A DNA stretch of 64,000 bases from NCBI RefSeq assembly GCF_947623445.1, contig NC_135248.1:992001-1056000 (forward strand), read 5' to 3'. Below, piece by piece: positions 52,953 through 64,000 of this stretch. The position numbers and the translations under genes were made by a program. Source of the DNA: Clavelina lepadiformis. Taxonomy: Eukaryota > Chordata > Ascidiacea > Aplousobranchia > Clavelinidae. The notes under the pieces were generated by a model. That model did no database searches, had not been told where the DNA came from, and saw only the letters and a program-made list of their open reading frames with translations. Each line of letters opens with the position of its first letter. Within the stretch, counting starts at the first letter, position 1.

Positions 52953-53600
52953 TGTCATGATAACAAGTTATCACTTTCATCACTGTATACCCCAAGATAA
53001 CCATTAATGGAAGCGAAGCATACAGTGCATGCAGTTATACAGCATAAATGTAATATGGGGCATCAGTTCCACGAGCGAGTGTAGGAAGCTCGTTTATTAA
53101 ACTCAGAATCGAAAGCTCAGGCCGATGTTGTGGATTATCGATTATCTGTGGATGGGAAACGAAAACTAAACGTTAAATGAATTATGATAACATTTTAACA
53201 TGTTGTCGGTTTAACCGAATACGTGCGAGTGATTCGTGCGAATAAACCGGGAAATAGGGAAACGAATTCCGCGTTAAAAATTACTGGAAGTGCTAAAATT
53301 CCTTTACAATTTATAATGTTTGAGCTAAAAAGGACTAGTTCCGTTGAAAACCTGGAACCGTGACATCACTTTGATAAAGTGCATGCGACTGGAATTTTGT
53401 GCTCAACCTTTGATTAATACAACCCGTTGCACCATCCGAGATATCCACTTTCCACTGCTGTCCAAAAACATAAATTCGTTCCCAGCATTACGAACAAAAT
53501 GAAATAAATATTTAGTTTATAACTGTTCGATTGTTTGAAATTGCGCTCATTTTTCAGCAGTGATGGAAACAAATCATTTAAACAACAAAATACAAGTCTA
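52953..53600 (+). repeat. Tandem repeat unit B with a 56-bp extra segment
   Basis: Second copy of the repeat. It carries a 56-bp segment at 53193-53248 that is absent from unit A between GATAACA and GGGAAATAG. The open frames on the minus strand in each unit are shadows of the repeat. Confidence 0.88.
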
Positions 53601-54635
53601 AATGATATGATGATTTGAGTCATTCTTTATTTGCTTTTGGCTCACTCAATTTTTTTTAATCATAATTATTCACAGAGAGGATTGAGCTCACAGGCGTCAT
53701 TTCGACTTCATACTGTTAACACGTACCCTTGTGTAAGTCGTCAATTTGCTTTTTCTTGTGGTTGGTTTATTTTGAAGGTCAACCAAAGTACGTTTAAAAA
53801 TTAGAAAACATTTCCGTTGTTCTCAAACTTGTTTTGACCTGTACTGAGCACGCAAAAGATGAATCCAGTAAATTTTGGTTTATATTTAAGTTAAAAATTT
53901 CCAGGCTCAACTTAACGCAATTTGAAATTTGAACAAATATTAAGCTTTGGCCAAACCATGGTCAAAAGTTTATCTTTCATTTGGAAGTTAACCGGGTGAA
54001 TATCTTTGTTTGTTACATGTTGTGAGTGTGTCTGTAGGCTGAGGTTGCGTAGCGTGCTATAGATCAGTGGAAAAGATCAGACGTAAAAGGACAAATCATA
54101 ATTTTAAAGATTTATAAAAACACTTTTTAACAAGATGTCAGTTCAGTCACAGCCAGATATGTAAATTAACTGGTAAGCGGTCCATGGCCGACTTCAAATC
54201 GTGGTAACTGTTTGTAACGTTACTGCCGGTCTCAAAGGTGCATATTGCCTCAGTATAGCCGCAAATATAAACGGTTTTGCAAAAGCTCAGCACGTGACAC
54301 TTCTTTAATTGTTTTAAAAGTGTCAGTAATTTGTAAATAGGTGAAAAAGAGCCCACGTTGCGTTTCAAAAATTAATGAAACTGACATAATCAATTTTTTA
54401 ACGCCTAACACGTTCTGAAAAATGATTCTAGGTATTGTGAATAAATCAACCGCCTTCACACTTTGCCGACATAACGTCAGCAAATCCGCGTCATATTTGA
54501 TATAAATAGCCATATCCAGTGCGTTAACCGTTATTGTGGATTTAGATATAACAGTGGATGTTGAATAAGAAAAGTCAACATTAAAACGTACTTTTTCAAG
54601 CTTTATCAGGTTGAAAATTGGGTTAAGCACCAAGT
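53601..54635. other. Upstream region of the glycine-rich secreted protein gene
   Basis: No gene recognised. Frames on the minus strand at 54147-54797 overlap the first exon of the plus-strand gene and have no family features. Confidence 0.4.
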
Positions 54636-57600
54636 ATGCTGACTAGTGTGCTTATTCGGGCGATGTTTATTTCTGTCGCTATCTTGTGTTACCTGGGATG
54701 CAGGAACAATGGTAAGTGTTGGTAGACGATAACGAACACAATCATTCGAATTTTTAAAAGTTAAGAAATCCCAAAAGCAAAGTCGGCAAAATTTCATCTG
54801 AATACTTTCACTTTATGAAACGGTTATAAAGTTAATCACGTTTTCTCGGAACTTTAGACACAGGTTGTATGGAAGCAATTGCAAAAGCATTGCTCGTTCA
54901 TTTGTGTTGTTATTACATATTATATAATAGGCCTACTTTATTTTTTTATATGCAGCTAACGCCTTCTTCTACGACGGCTTCCTCCCAATCGGGTGGTGGT
55001 GGCCAGTATTTCCAACAGAAGCTTCACCCATAATTAAAACAAATACAATTGGAACATTTACCGGAAATGTCTACGATATTCCTCCGAAGAGTTGGCTTTT
55101 CACTTCATCAGTAGAAAAAAAGTCCTCCAAAGTTTATGAGGTTTTCGGCAGAGAAATCTACATCAGTGATGTTAACCAAATGCTGAGTGACGTCATTAAA
55201 AAGTAAATAACTGTTATTGGAATCAATTTGTTATAAATTAATCAACTTGTTTGATGCCAAGTCGATAGAGACTAAGAAATCTTTAGTTATTAAGTTTGCT
55301 TTAATCAAATACCAAGTATAAAACTACAATTGATAAAAATTAAACCTATGGTCGTAGAAATTTACTAGTTATAGCAAAATGCAAAATGCGAGGTGAATGT
55401 TATTTGCAACACTCGTTTATGCCGCAAATGGTCGAGAAGAAGCCGTTTGATCAATGTACACCGCAGAGACAACTTGCCTTTCCCGGTCCAACACTCCACG
55501 GCAAGTGAAGCGCCCTATGAAGTCATAATTCGAGGTGATACACTCTACCTGGACGATGACGTCACTTGGCAGGGACTCAAAAAGCTGAAAATCTTGGCGC
55601 GGAGGATGATCGCCAACAACAAAAAGCTGACCCTAAAAGTAAGACTTTTTGACATATTAACGGAGCCGCAGAAATGGAAGCGTGCCAACACCTATTTAGG
55701 CTGTGCATCCTTTATATATAACTACATTTGTTCTTTTTAATTGGATCTAACTATTAACGAATCTATAATACCAAATTAATTCCACGTACTTTGTTGCAGG
55801 CGCCGGAAGTATGTCAATCGGTTTCGGGTTCGACGTGCGAACAACTTCGCAAAGCGGCACCGGCAACGGCCGGCAGAAATGGAAGGAACGGAATTCCAAG
55901 TACTTCTGTTGAAATCTACGTTTATAGCATTGATGGCAATGTTGAAGTCATAAGCCAGGTATGCTGTCCTGTAGCTTTTACCTCTTTGTCGTCAAAATGA
56001 AAATTAAAAAAACGTTCACAGAGAAGTCGCTATAGGGTCGGCCATGGTGAAACTTATTTTTCGAGACCTTGCTTTTTTTGCAACAACAATCAAATTTACT
56101 TCGCACTTTATAACCGGAAATTACCCAACTTAAAAAGTAGTCTCGTGTCGCTGCTTTAATTCTTTCATGTCAAATTTAATTTTGTTAAATTTCTGTTTTG
56201 ATGTGTTTGTTTGATGTGCATAAAATAACTCATTGTTTCCTCTTATACTGTTCAGGCATCCAACGGAGCTAGGGGCGAATCGGGTGGAGATGGTGTTGCA
56301 GGAAGTATAGGTCGCGATGCTACCGGCGTCCCGGATTGTTCAGGGCGCTGTGATTCTAGAGGTGGTACGTTAACTTTTCACTATTGTTTATATTTTGTCT
56401 TTGTAAAATTGCTATATTTTGAAAAATCTTACCTAGATAATTTATAGTAGCCTTATTCGCATTTCGTGTACTCACTAACATTTTTTTTTACTTTTATGCG
56501 TGAAAGTAACCGTAAGTCACAATAACTTGTATGTAATGAAATTGTCATAAAATGAAGTTTGAAAATAACTTATTACCAAACCATATGATGAATGGAAGTT
56601 TGATAAAAAATATCATGTTTGTTATATATGCCTACAAACTAAACTTACAAACAGGTTACAACGGCGGCAATGGTGGGGATGGCAGTGATGGGCAAAAAGC
56701 AGGTGACTCAGGGAAAGGAGGAACCGCGAAAAAAGTAATCGTCAGTGCAGCAAGAGTTTCTGGTTTGTTTAAAGTGACGAAACAAATAGCTGCAGGAGGT
56801 GAAAAGGCAACCAACGGAGACGGAGGAAGCGGAGGGTATAGTGGCTTTGTCTATTTAGTTTCACCAAACGGCGATTATTATTGTTCACCTTGAATGCTGT
56901 TCAACAGGAGAGGTGGAATCGGCGGATGCGGGAAAAGGTGCGAATGGAAAACTGGAAGCGGTAGATTCAGCAATAAGAGATGCTCTAGAAATACAGATTG
57001 TGGTCTTCGCGGATCAACTGGTAGTACTGGCAAGCATGGACGGAGCGGAGACGAAATATACGGACAGCGAAATGACGTAGCAAGGCTTATGATTCATTGA
57101 ACCAATGAAGAAGTCATTTTGTCCACTCATGTTTATTTTTCTTTGACAGGGAATAAATGGCGATGATGAGACGAATGATCTTAAAACTGGAAGCATTAAA
57201 GCTTGGTTCTCTGGTGAAGATGATCTCTTGGAGCTCATTTATCGACGCGCTGAATTTGATTTTTTAAAAAATCGCACCGACAAAGCACTTGAAATATTTG
57301 ACTTTTTGATGTCAGCAACAGACGAAGGTTCTTCCATGCATACAAAGGTTATCGATTTGATCTGAGCAGTTAGTTGTTCAAGTTACAAACGTTTTATTGT
57401 TGTCTTACAAACAATGTTATATGCAAGGCTTCCACGTTAAAGATTGCGCTGGAAAATGGATTTGACTTCTACGGTAACGCAAAATACTACGCTCCTACCA
57501 AACACTGGGATTATTATTCTGACACAAGCAGATATTTACTTGTCACTGGCACCGCTTATGAAAATGCATTCAACACAGTTAAGGAAAAGGTATTTTTGCA

Positions 57601-60600
57601 ATGTGTCTTATTCAAATAAATGTTAAAGGTTTAATTGTGATAAGTTAGAAATCTCTTTCTTTGTTGTTGATTCACAACATGGAGCATGGATATATTTGCT
57701 CTCAAATGCTACAATATTCTTAATAAGCACTTTGAAATCCATGTGGACCAAACAATTACTGAAATACGTAGGTCCACTGATTTGATTGTTGTTTGAAATC
57801 TTGCTCCGGTGCAATTGTAAATAATGTAAATATATTTTATCTCCTCAAATGTGTGTGAGTTTAACCATTAACTCTGAAGCTATATCCAACTTTGACCGGT
57901 TTAGATGGACGATGTGAAGCAATTAAGCGGAGCTTTAAAGTTGCAAATGGCTGCCGGATATACAGATTCCACAAGGGAACTTCTTTCTGACTTAAACGCA
58001 CAAACATCTAGAAAAGGTGTTTACATTAATGCCCTGACTAAAATTGAAGTAATGATGAGAAATCAACGACAGGAAATCAACAAGTTGCTCTCAGAAGCAA
58101 TCGTGGAAAAGGTAATGTTATTTTCTTTCAATATCAGCCATAAAGGTGTCAACGAAATTTGCAGAAAATTAATTGCAACCACTTCGTTTCGTTTTCAGAA
58201 CAAACCAAAAGCCTTTAACGTACTAGATTTCTTTGATGGGGTCACTGGTTTTGTCGGTGGCTTTACAGGAAAGAATCCTTGGCAAACATATGACAGCGCA
58301 GTAAAAGTAAGTTGCGTATTGTGCGTTGAGAGTTGGTGATTTTTATGTCTAAAACCCAATGTTTTCGCAGCTTGTCAAAATGTTTACTGATGAACCGGAT
58401 TGTAACGCTCCAACTATTTTGGACGCACAAACTACATTGAAATCGAGGTTGGAACGAATTTTGACAAACTAACAATCTAATGAGTTTAGGTCACTGTGAA
58501 ACATTTTCTTCAGATTGTAACATTAAATTCTATCATCCTTAAATCATTTTACTTTTCAGAATAGAATTCGCATTTCAATCCGCGGATGTTGACTACAACA
58601 ACTTTAGCTTACCCGAAATGACCAATGTCGACGCTGTACCTATCATTATGCGAAGCAAACTTGCCAAAAACAAACGTAAACTCTTCCAGGAGTTTAGCTG
58701 TTTGCTTGACACCGAGGATAAAAGTGACACGGTATGAACAAAGACGCATGTATTAAATTGCTCAACGCTGAAAAGGTGAAGGGGTAACACCTTTATAGTT
58801 ATTTGATTATATTTATAGGAACGAAAACGAGCTGTAATACAGTCAGATGAAAAGCTTGCGAGTAACTTTAAAGATTAGATAAATAACTATCGTGAGAAAA
58901 CCTGCTCACTGTTAAAATCTATTGGTCCAGGTTGCAAATTTACAAAGAGTGATGGAAGATTTTTTCGGAGACGCGGACTTGCGTATTTCCCTTATTGACA
59001 AAATAATCAGCATCCAAATTCAGATAATCGTAAGTTTTGGTCATAGTATGGAACGTTTCGATACGATATACTCATAGACTGTTTTCCAAGGTGACATTAA
59101 CATAGCAAATATTTCATTGTCTAAAGGCATGTGCAAGCGCCATGCAAAACCAATCAGTTGTAATTAATAAAATGGGTTTACGTGAAATTTTGAACAAACG
59201 TAACGTGTAGTTGTTTCCACGCAACTTTGACCCTATCACTGACAATCTTTGGAGTACTGGATTCGACTTGCTTTTTTCGACCTTGATTTCTTCAAACGAT
59301 AGCAACTTACTTTAACAAACCTTGAACACAAAGACGCAAGAAATTACATCCTATCATATTGTAAACATTATGTTGAATAACCAATACATTTTATCAGCTA
59401 ATCAACGACCGACTTACAATGATTCGTCAAGGACAGTCCGACTTAGACACAGTTGTCGATTCATCTATCAATAACATACCGATGTCTATCAAAAGGACAT
59501 TCACGGACTACGTTTTCAAGTAAAATCTTTTTAATTGCTGCTTGATATTTGCCGAGCTTATCTTGCTCTTTATAACCGGTCGTTGATGTTTCAGCTTGTA
59601 CCAACAGCAAGAGGCTGAGATCATGCATTCTTTATACGATCTTGCCAAAGCTTCCCAGTTTTTGAGTCTGTGGAAGTTTAACGCTTTTCATGACTATGTG
59701 AATGCATTTTCAGACCGGGTAAGCACCGAAACCCAGTAACACTGGGACGGTTCAAATTAGATAATTGAAAAAAAATGATCAGGTTCGATAATTACCACAG
59801 TAAAGTATCACTTGTGCTTTGTAATGTTTCCGGGAAAATATGTTGAAAGTTATTCTTAAATTTTCCTTTGCACCGTCATGTGCTTAAAGCCAATGGTGAA
59901 CAATCTTGGATCTTTGAACGGGATATTTCATCTTCAATCAGTAAAAGGAAAACTGGAAAGTGAAAGAAAAAATTTTCTTGACACGTTGGATACAACGGCT
60001 GGCGAAGATTCTCACACCTACACGGTTGTGCGGATATACAATAAGGTAAAAGTCTAACTTAATCGTATGGGAGTTGGAGCATTGAAAATTTGCATCAATC
60101 ACCATTTGGTAGTCAACCAATCGCCCACTTCGTAATTGAGAAATTCTACGCCAATTGTCACTGGCAACAAGTTACGATTATATTAACATCAATAAACTTT
60201 GCAAATGTGTTGAGTTTTGGTGCACACACAGGCAGAACAGCCGGCCATATTCAAGAACCTTGAGGAAACCGGAAGATTTACGATAACCATTGATCTAGAG
60301 CCCAATAACATTGTCAGCGTGGGTTGTGACTCTTGTTACAACGGTCGTCTCGTGTCCATGTATGTCGATTTGGGTGGCTCTGCGCAACCAGAGAATGTTC
60401 CAGACGAGTAAGTGCTGAAATGGTTAAGTTGGAAAAATAATTTAGTTAACTGCATTTAAACGAGAGAAGCTTTTGCGTAACTAAAATAAATTATCAACAA
60501 AACTACGCATACAATTGAACGTGTCTCAATACAAAACATCTGGATCCTTTTTGTTTTGACCCTTTTCTATTCTTCAGCATCTACGTAAAAGTTGCTCACA

Positions 60601-61313
60601 TGGGCAACTCGTACTTCTTGCTGCCGCTTTCAGACGGAACGAAGACGTCAGTTTATCTTCAACAAGAACCTCAAAATATTTACGGCGGCAACGTTATGTC
60701 TTTTGATAGAAAGGATCTGGTGACGTCTGTCAACGACGATTCATTGGAAGACATTTTGCATAACCCTTTGGTAATTTCAAGCTATTTTCAGATGTTATTC
60801 CACAATACGTTTGCGCTTGTAGGATCGCTCCGTCCACAAGATGTAACGTGCGTTTGACGACGTCTCGCCTTTGTCCATTAAATCCCATATTTAGAAACTT
60901 AAACCGAGTCACACCATTGTGTTGTATCATAATCATAAGTTGATCTTGTTTTCTAATCTTTTAGGGAGGGCACAAGTTTTGCACACTTCAAGGCGACGCC
61001 GAAAAATTCTACGGTGGTCAAATGTGTAAGAGTCCATACGCCACTTACACCGTCACAGTGCCTAAGACTCCCTCACTTCCGTGTAATGTAGCAAAGGCCA
61101 GAGGCACGTCAGGCACAAACTGCAAAGATCTCGATTATTCCAAGTAAAATTTTTGTTTAGGTTTTGATGTTTATAAAAGCAGTGATTGATAATAACGTAT
61201 AACTGACAATGAAAAATGTTTTTCGTAGATTCGACAAAGTGCGAGTGTATGCCTACGTCCGATCATTCAGCAGTTACCCGGCTCCTAGTATGACGTCTTT
61301 CATAGACTCATGA
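54636..61313 (+). CDS. Large secreted glycine-rich protein of unknown function (21 exons)
   Basis: Exons: 54636-54711, 54956-55202, 55467-55638, 55800-55958, 56256-56364, 56655-56835, 56908-57076, 57150-57347, 57443-57589, 57905-58111, 58199-58306, 58371-58447, 58560-58731, 58931-59029, 59398-59519, 59595-59718, 59890-60045, 60232-60407, 60578-60770, 60965-61143, 61229-61313; 1051 residues with all junctions in frame. Exon 1 is a signal peptide (VLIRAMFISVAILCYLGC). About 55-180 is beta-rich, with DTLYLDDDVTWQGLKKLKIL. About 225-375 is glycine-rich and partly collagen-like (YNGGNGGDGSDG, GSTGSTGKHGRSG). About 375-820 is largely helical, with KLQMAAGY and RQEINKLLSEAI. The C-terminal 250 residues are beta-like, with VGCDSCYNGR, VKVAHMGNSYFLL and MCKSPYATYTV. 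No membrane span apart from the signal. Weak points: the exon 5, 6 and 7 junctions and a possible micro-exon near 58819. I do not recognise a named family; similar layouts occur, as I recall, in uncharacterised invertebrate proteins. Confidence 0.75.
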
Positions 61314-61328
61314 TTGACACAAGGACCT

Positions 61329-61745
61329 CTCAGTCAAGAAGTAGTGAAAAACTAGAACAAACACGGTAATTGATTTCTTGTTTTTTTAGCTTCTTTCCTG
61401 ATTTTCTCACTTAAACTTTGTCATTTCATTTCTCTCACTTAATAAAATTGTACATCTTTGGTTAACAAGTTAATAACAGACCATTATAGTAGGATTAAAA
61501 CTGAAACTTGTCTCCTGCATTTATTGATATTTGTCTTATTTTTATTTTTCAGGATCATAGGACACATAAAGAGATCATTTACAGAAGAAAAAGATCACGA
61601 GTGCGTATATTTAAGCGGAAAATACAGAATAAAAGTTGTCTGCATTGAAAGCTCTTGTCTTGAAATCTCATTTATCTTTGTCATGTTCTGTCAGGTTATA
61701 AACTCACCACACACAGTACACAGATAGCAAGTAGCTCTGTATTGC
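61329..61745 (+). repeat. Direct repeat copy B, immediately 3' of the glycine-rich gene
   Basis: Partner of 51303-51717. It starts 16 bases after the stop codon and includes an AATAAA near 61438, so it probably forms the 3' UTR of the glycine-rich gene. Confidence 0.85.
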
Positions 61746-64000
61746 GCAGTTGCAATAGTGAAGACCAAAAGGTGTCATTGGTATTGTAAAAGGAAGTGCA
61801 ACATTTGAAAAAATAAAAACTTTCGAAACAATAAAATAAATGTTAACAAAATAAAAGTTATGCACAAAAACTTAGTGAAATAAGAAACAGGATATAGTTC
61901 GGCACTCTGAAGGCTAAATTTAAATTATTCTACACGAGCTTTCGCAAGTATAAGCTTGCTTCTTCAGGTGTACATTTCGCAGTGCAGAGACAGAGCACAA
62001 AAGCACGGAGACAGAATTTGGGCGTCGCACAATCTATTAAAGATAAATCGAACGTTTTTTAAAATAACCAAAGATAATAGGCATTGTTGCAAAATAGTTC
62101 TTTTATTAAATAGACCTAACTTTTTAAAAGCAGTTCTCAAACAAAAAATTAGGTCACCCGTCGGCTTACTTTTGACTGCTAGCGTTAATCTTGCCGTTAG
62201 AGTACGTAACTTGGCACGGCTCAGCCTGCACTTGACTTGCTATGGGCAGGTTATGGCTGGACATTTCCAGTTTCCTATTTTGAATACAACAACACAGGAC
62301 ATTTATCGTGATAGTTGTGACGTCATAGAGAAAAATCAAGGCGCGTGTGAGTGACGTAGGCTGGAATGCGAAAACGAAGCAGAAATCAAAGAAGGTGCTT
62401 CGCTTCGCTGGTGAGAGATCGTGCTTAAATAATCAATTAATCAGCAGCAGGTGAAGATTAATTAGTAAGCAGGGTTATATTGAGTAACTTCCATCATCTA
62501 TCTTCGTCAAAGGCATGGCTTCAATGCTATGGCTGACTGGCTGTGATCAAGTTGGTATATGCCTCTATGGCGATAGTGCTTTGTAGTTGACAATTGTGCT
62601 TTGTAACTTAGTAACAACGTACAGCGCAAATAACTGACGGTTGATGCAGCGACAGCGTAGTTTTGCGATGAATTGTACCGAAATCTGCCAATTACTTAGG
62701 TACAAATGGATTCTATGATATGCTCAATGGATCATATTTACAATTTCACTCTTTTAAACCTCTCTCCCTTTCACTTTGAAGTCAGGATTGTTACTATTTT
62801 TACGTCACAATTAGCCTGGCTTTCCAGATGCCTTCCAGCCGACATCCTTTATTCGAGTTAAAGAAAGAGCCGCCTTTTTTACATTCTCTCGTCTAGACTG
62901 TAGACTTAAGCCATTTGCTGTCAGGCCGAACAATACACGAAAGGTGAATATTGATTAGGCAAAAGCTAAAATAGGCTTAGGCTAAGGCTAATAGGCACAG
63001 GCTTAGTTGGTTTAGCTACCAAAGTGTGAAGGAAGAAATATCTGGCAAAATTAAAAGTATCAGAACTGTAGCTTTTATGTTTTTGAGCGGTTTTAAGTTA
63101 ACCACAGGCACATTTAAGCGGAAAATGATTAACGCAATGCTAATAGCATGTTTGCCATTAAGCAACACCCCAATTCTAAAACACGTTTTAAATTCTGAAT
63201 TCATTCCGCATTCCAGTACCTAATCGAGCATGAAAATCCGCTTTGTGTTTGCTTTGCCTCTTGGACGACGTCACCATTGCAAAAACTGACGGTTTCGTAA
63301 GAAAGAAAAGTATGAAAAAGTTGGTTTGAATTCGATGATGAATCTACGTCAGACTGTTTTTCTAACTTTCACTTTGAAGTGAGGGCAAGTCCAAAACCAA
63401 GTTGGCTTTAAATCAAAGAGTAGCTGTCAGCAACTGATCATAATTTCGAACCAAAATGTTAACAGCACGACTCAATTGGACGTGCGAAAAGTCGTTCCAG
63501 CGATGCGAAATGTTTTCAGCTTTTTTGCCAATTTTTTATCATCAATGTATTTAAAGGATTGCATAAAAGTTGCAGAATTTACTTCAGGTATTTTGATATG
63601 TAACCTCTAAAAATCTTTCACCCACGACCCACAAGCGGTTGGTGTTCCAGTTATCCTCAACCTGTGTTTGCGCAAGCAACGATGCCGCATTATTTTGCGA
63701 GGGGCTGCAAAACTGACTTCTTATGGAAGGGGTGCGGACAGTGCAGTTAAGAACCACTTTGCCTACAGTCTGAGCTCTGGTTAAATCTGGGCTTTTTGCC
63801 CAGAATATAGGTCGCCGGTACAGGTAACTGACATCCGGTCTCATCTAAGTTTATTAAATTAAATCGATCATCTTATTCCGGTACCTGATTCTGCTTGTTG
63901 TTTGCTCATGACTTCTCATTCAATGCACAACCTCGTCAGCAACCAGCGAACATGTTATCAGTTATCTCCGTGATTTTTTACTATTACGTCACAATATCGC
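61746..64000. other. Right-end region, no gene assigned
   Basis: A plus-strand frame at 61956-62354 (132 codons) and a minus-strand frame at 63584-63844 are open but unlike any family I know. Near 61925-61975 the minus strand reads CCTGAAGAAGCAAGC, a short loop, then GCGAAAGCTCGTG: a stem-loop of the kind seen at the 3' end of some Penelope-like or other retroelements, so the adjoining DNA may be a retroelement fragment. TGACGTCA occurs near 62319. Confidence 0.35.

Noticed and set aside
58819-58878. Possible extra exon of the glycine-rich gene starting ERKRAV
   Set aside because: It runs into a stop and has no convincing donor in the right phase except a 15-base micro-exon ending before GTAATA; the model joins well without it.
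62319-62326. CRE-like TGACGTCA as a specific promoter element
   Set aside because: The word is too common across the window, including introns and exons, to call any single copy a promoter site.
1-64000. Search by eye for CRISPR arrays, bacterial operons, rRNA genes and integrases
   Set aside because: Nothing of the kind is present; splice sites and gene families show animal nuclear DNA.

Overview
This is eukaryotic, animal DNA: AT-rich, with small multi-exon genes (introns mostly 0.2-2 kb), GT-AG splice sites, AATAAA signals and many short DNA-transposon relics. The gene set (XRN1, syntaxin-16, an AQP8-class aquaporin, a LAMP5/UNC-46-type LAMP, a single WASF/WAVE, MAM-domain receptors) and the compact introns fit a small-genome invertebrate deuterostome. 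A tunicate of the Ciona type is my best guess, inferred and not proven.

Layout. 0-4 kb, minus strand: the N-terminal six exons of the 5'-3' exoribonuclease XRN1 (continuing off the left edge), and upstream of it an intronless syntaxin-16. 4-9.4 kb: no gene seen; a nested pair of DNA elements at 6.76-7.54 kb. 9.45-11.5 kb, plus: an AQP8-like aquaporin in five exons, with altered NPA motifs and an in-frame TGA. 14.4-17.4 kb, plus: a LAMP5-like type I membrane protein in four exons. 18.7-25.3 kb, minus: a complete WASF/WAVE gene in eight exons, with a hAT-like element in its sixth intron. 25.3-33.7 kb: no recognisable gene, but four non-autonomous DNA elements with clear 8-bp (or near 8-bp) target duplications.

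33.7-49 kb, plus: two tandem paralogues encoding type II membrane proteins with three MAM-like ectodomains, same exon phases and partly identical exon lengths, about 9.5 kb apart. 51.3-61.7 kb, plus: a 21-exon gene for a secreted, glycine-rich protein of about 1051 residues that I cannot assign to a named family, flanked by a 415-bp direct repeat; a separate 840-bp tandem repeat lies just upstream. 61.7-64 kb: no gene recognised.

The housekeeping genes (mRNA decay, membrane fusion, endosomal sorting, actin nucleation) have no evident functional link beyond adjacency. The two regions most likely to hold something undescribed are the MAM receptor pair and the large glycine-rich secreted protein next to it. 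All exon models were made by hand from splice sites and checked for reading-frame continuity across every junction; no similarity search was run.
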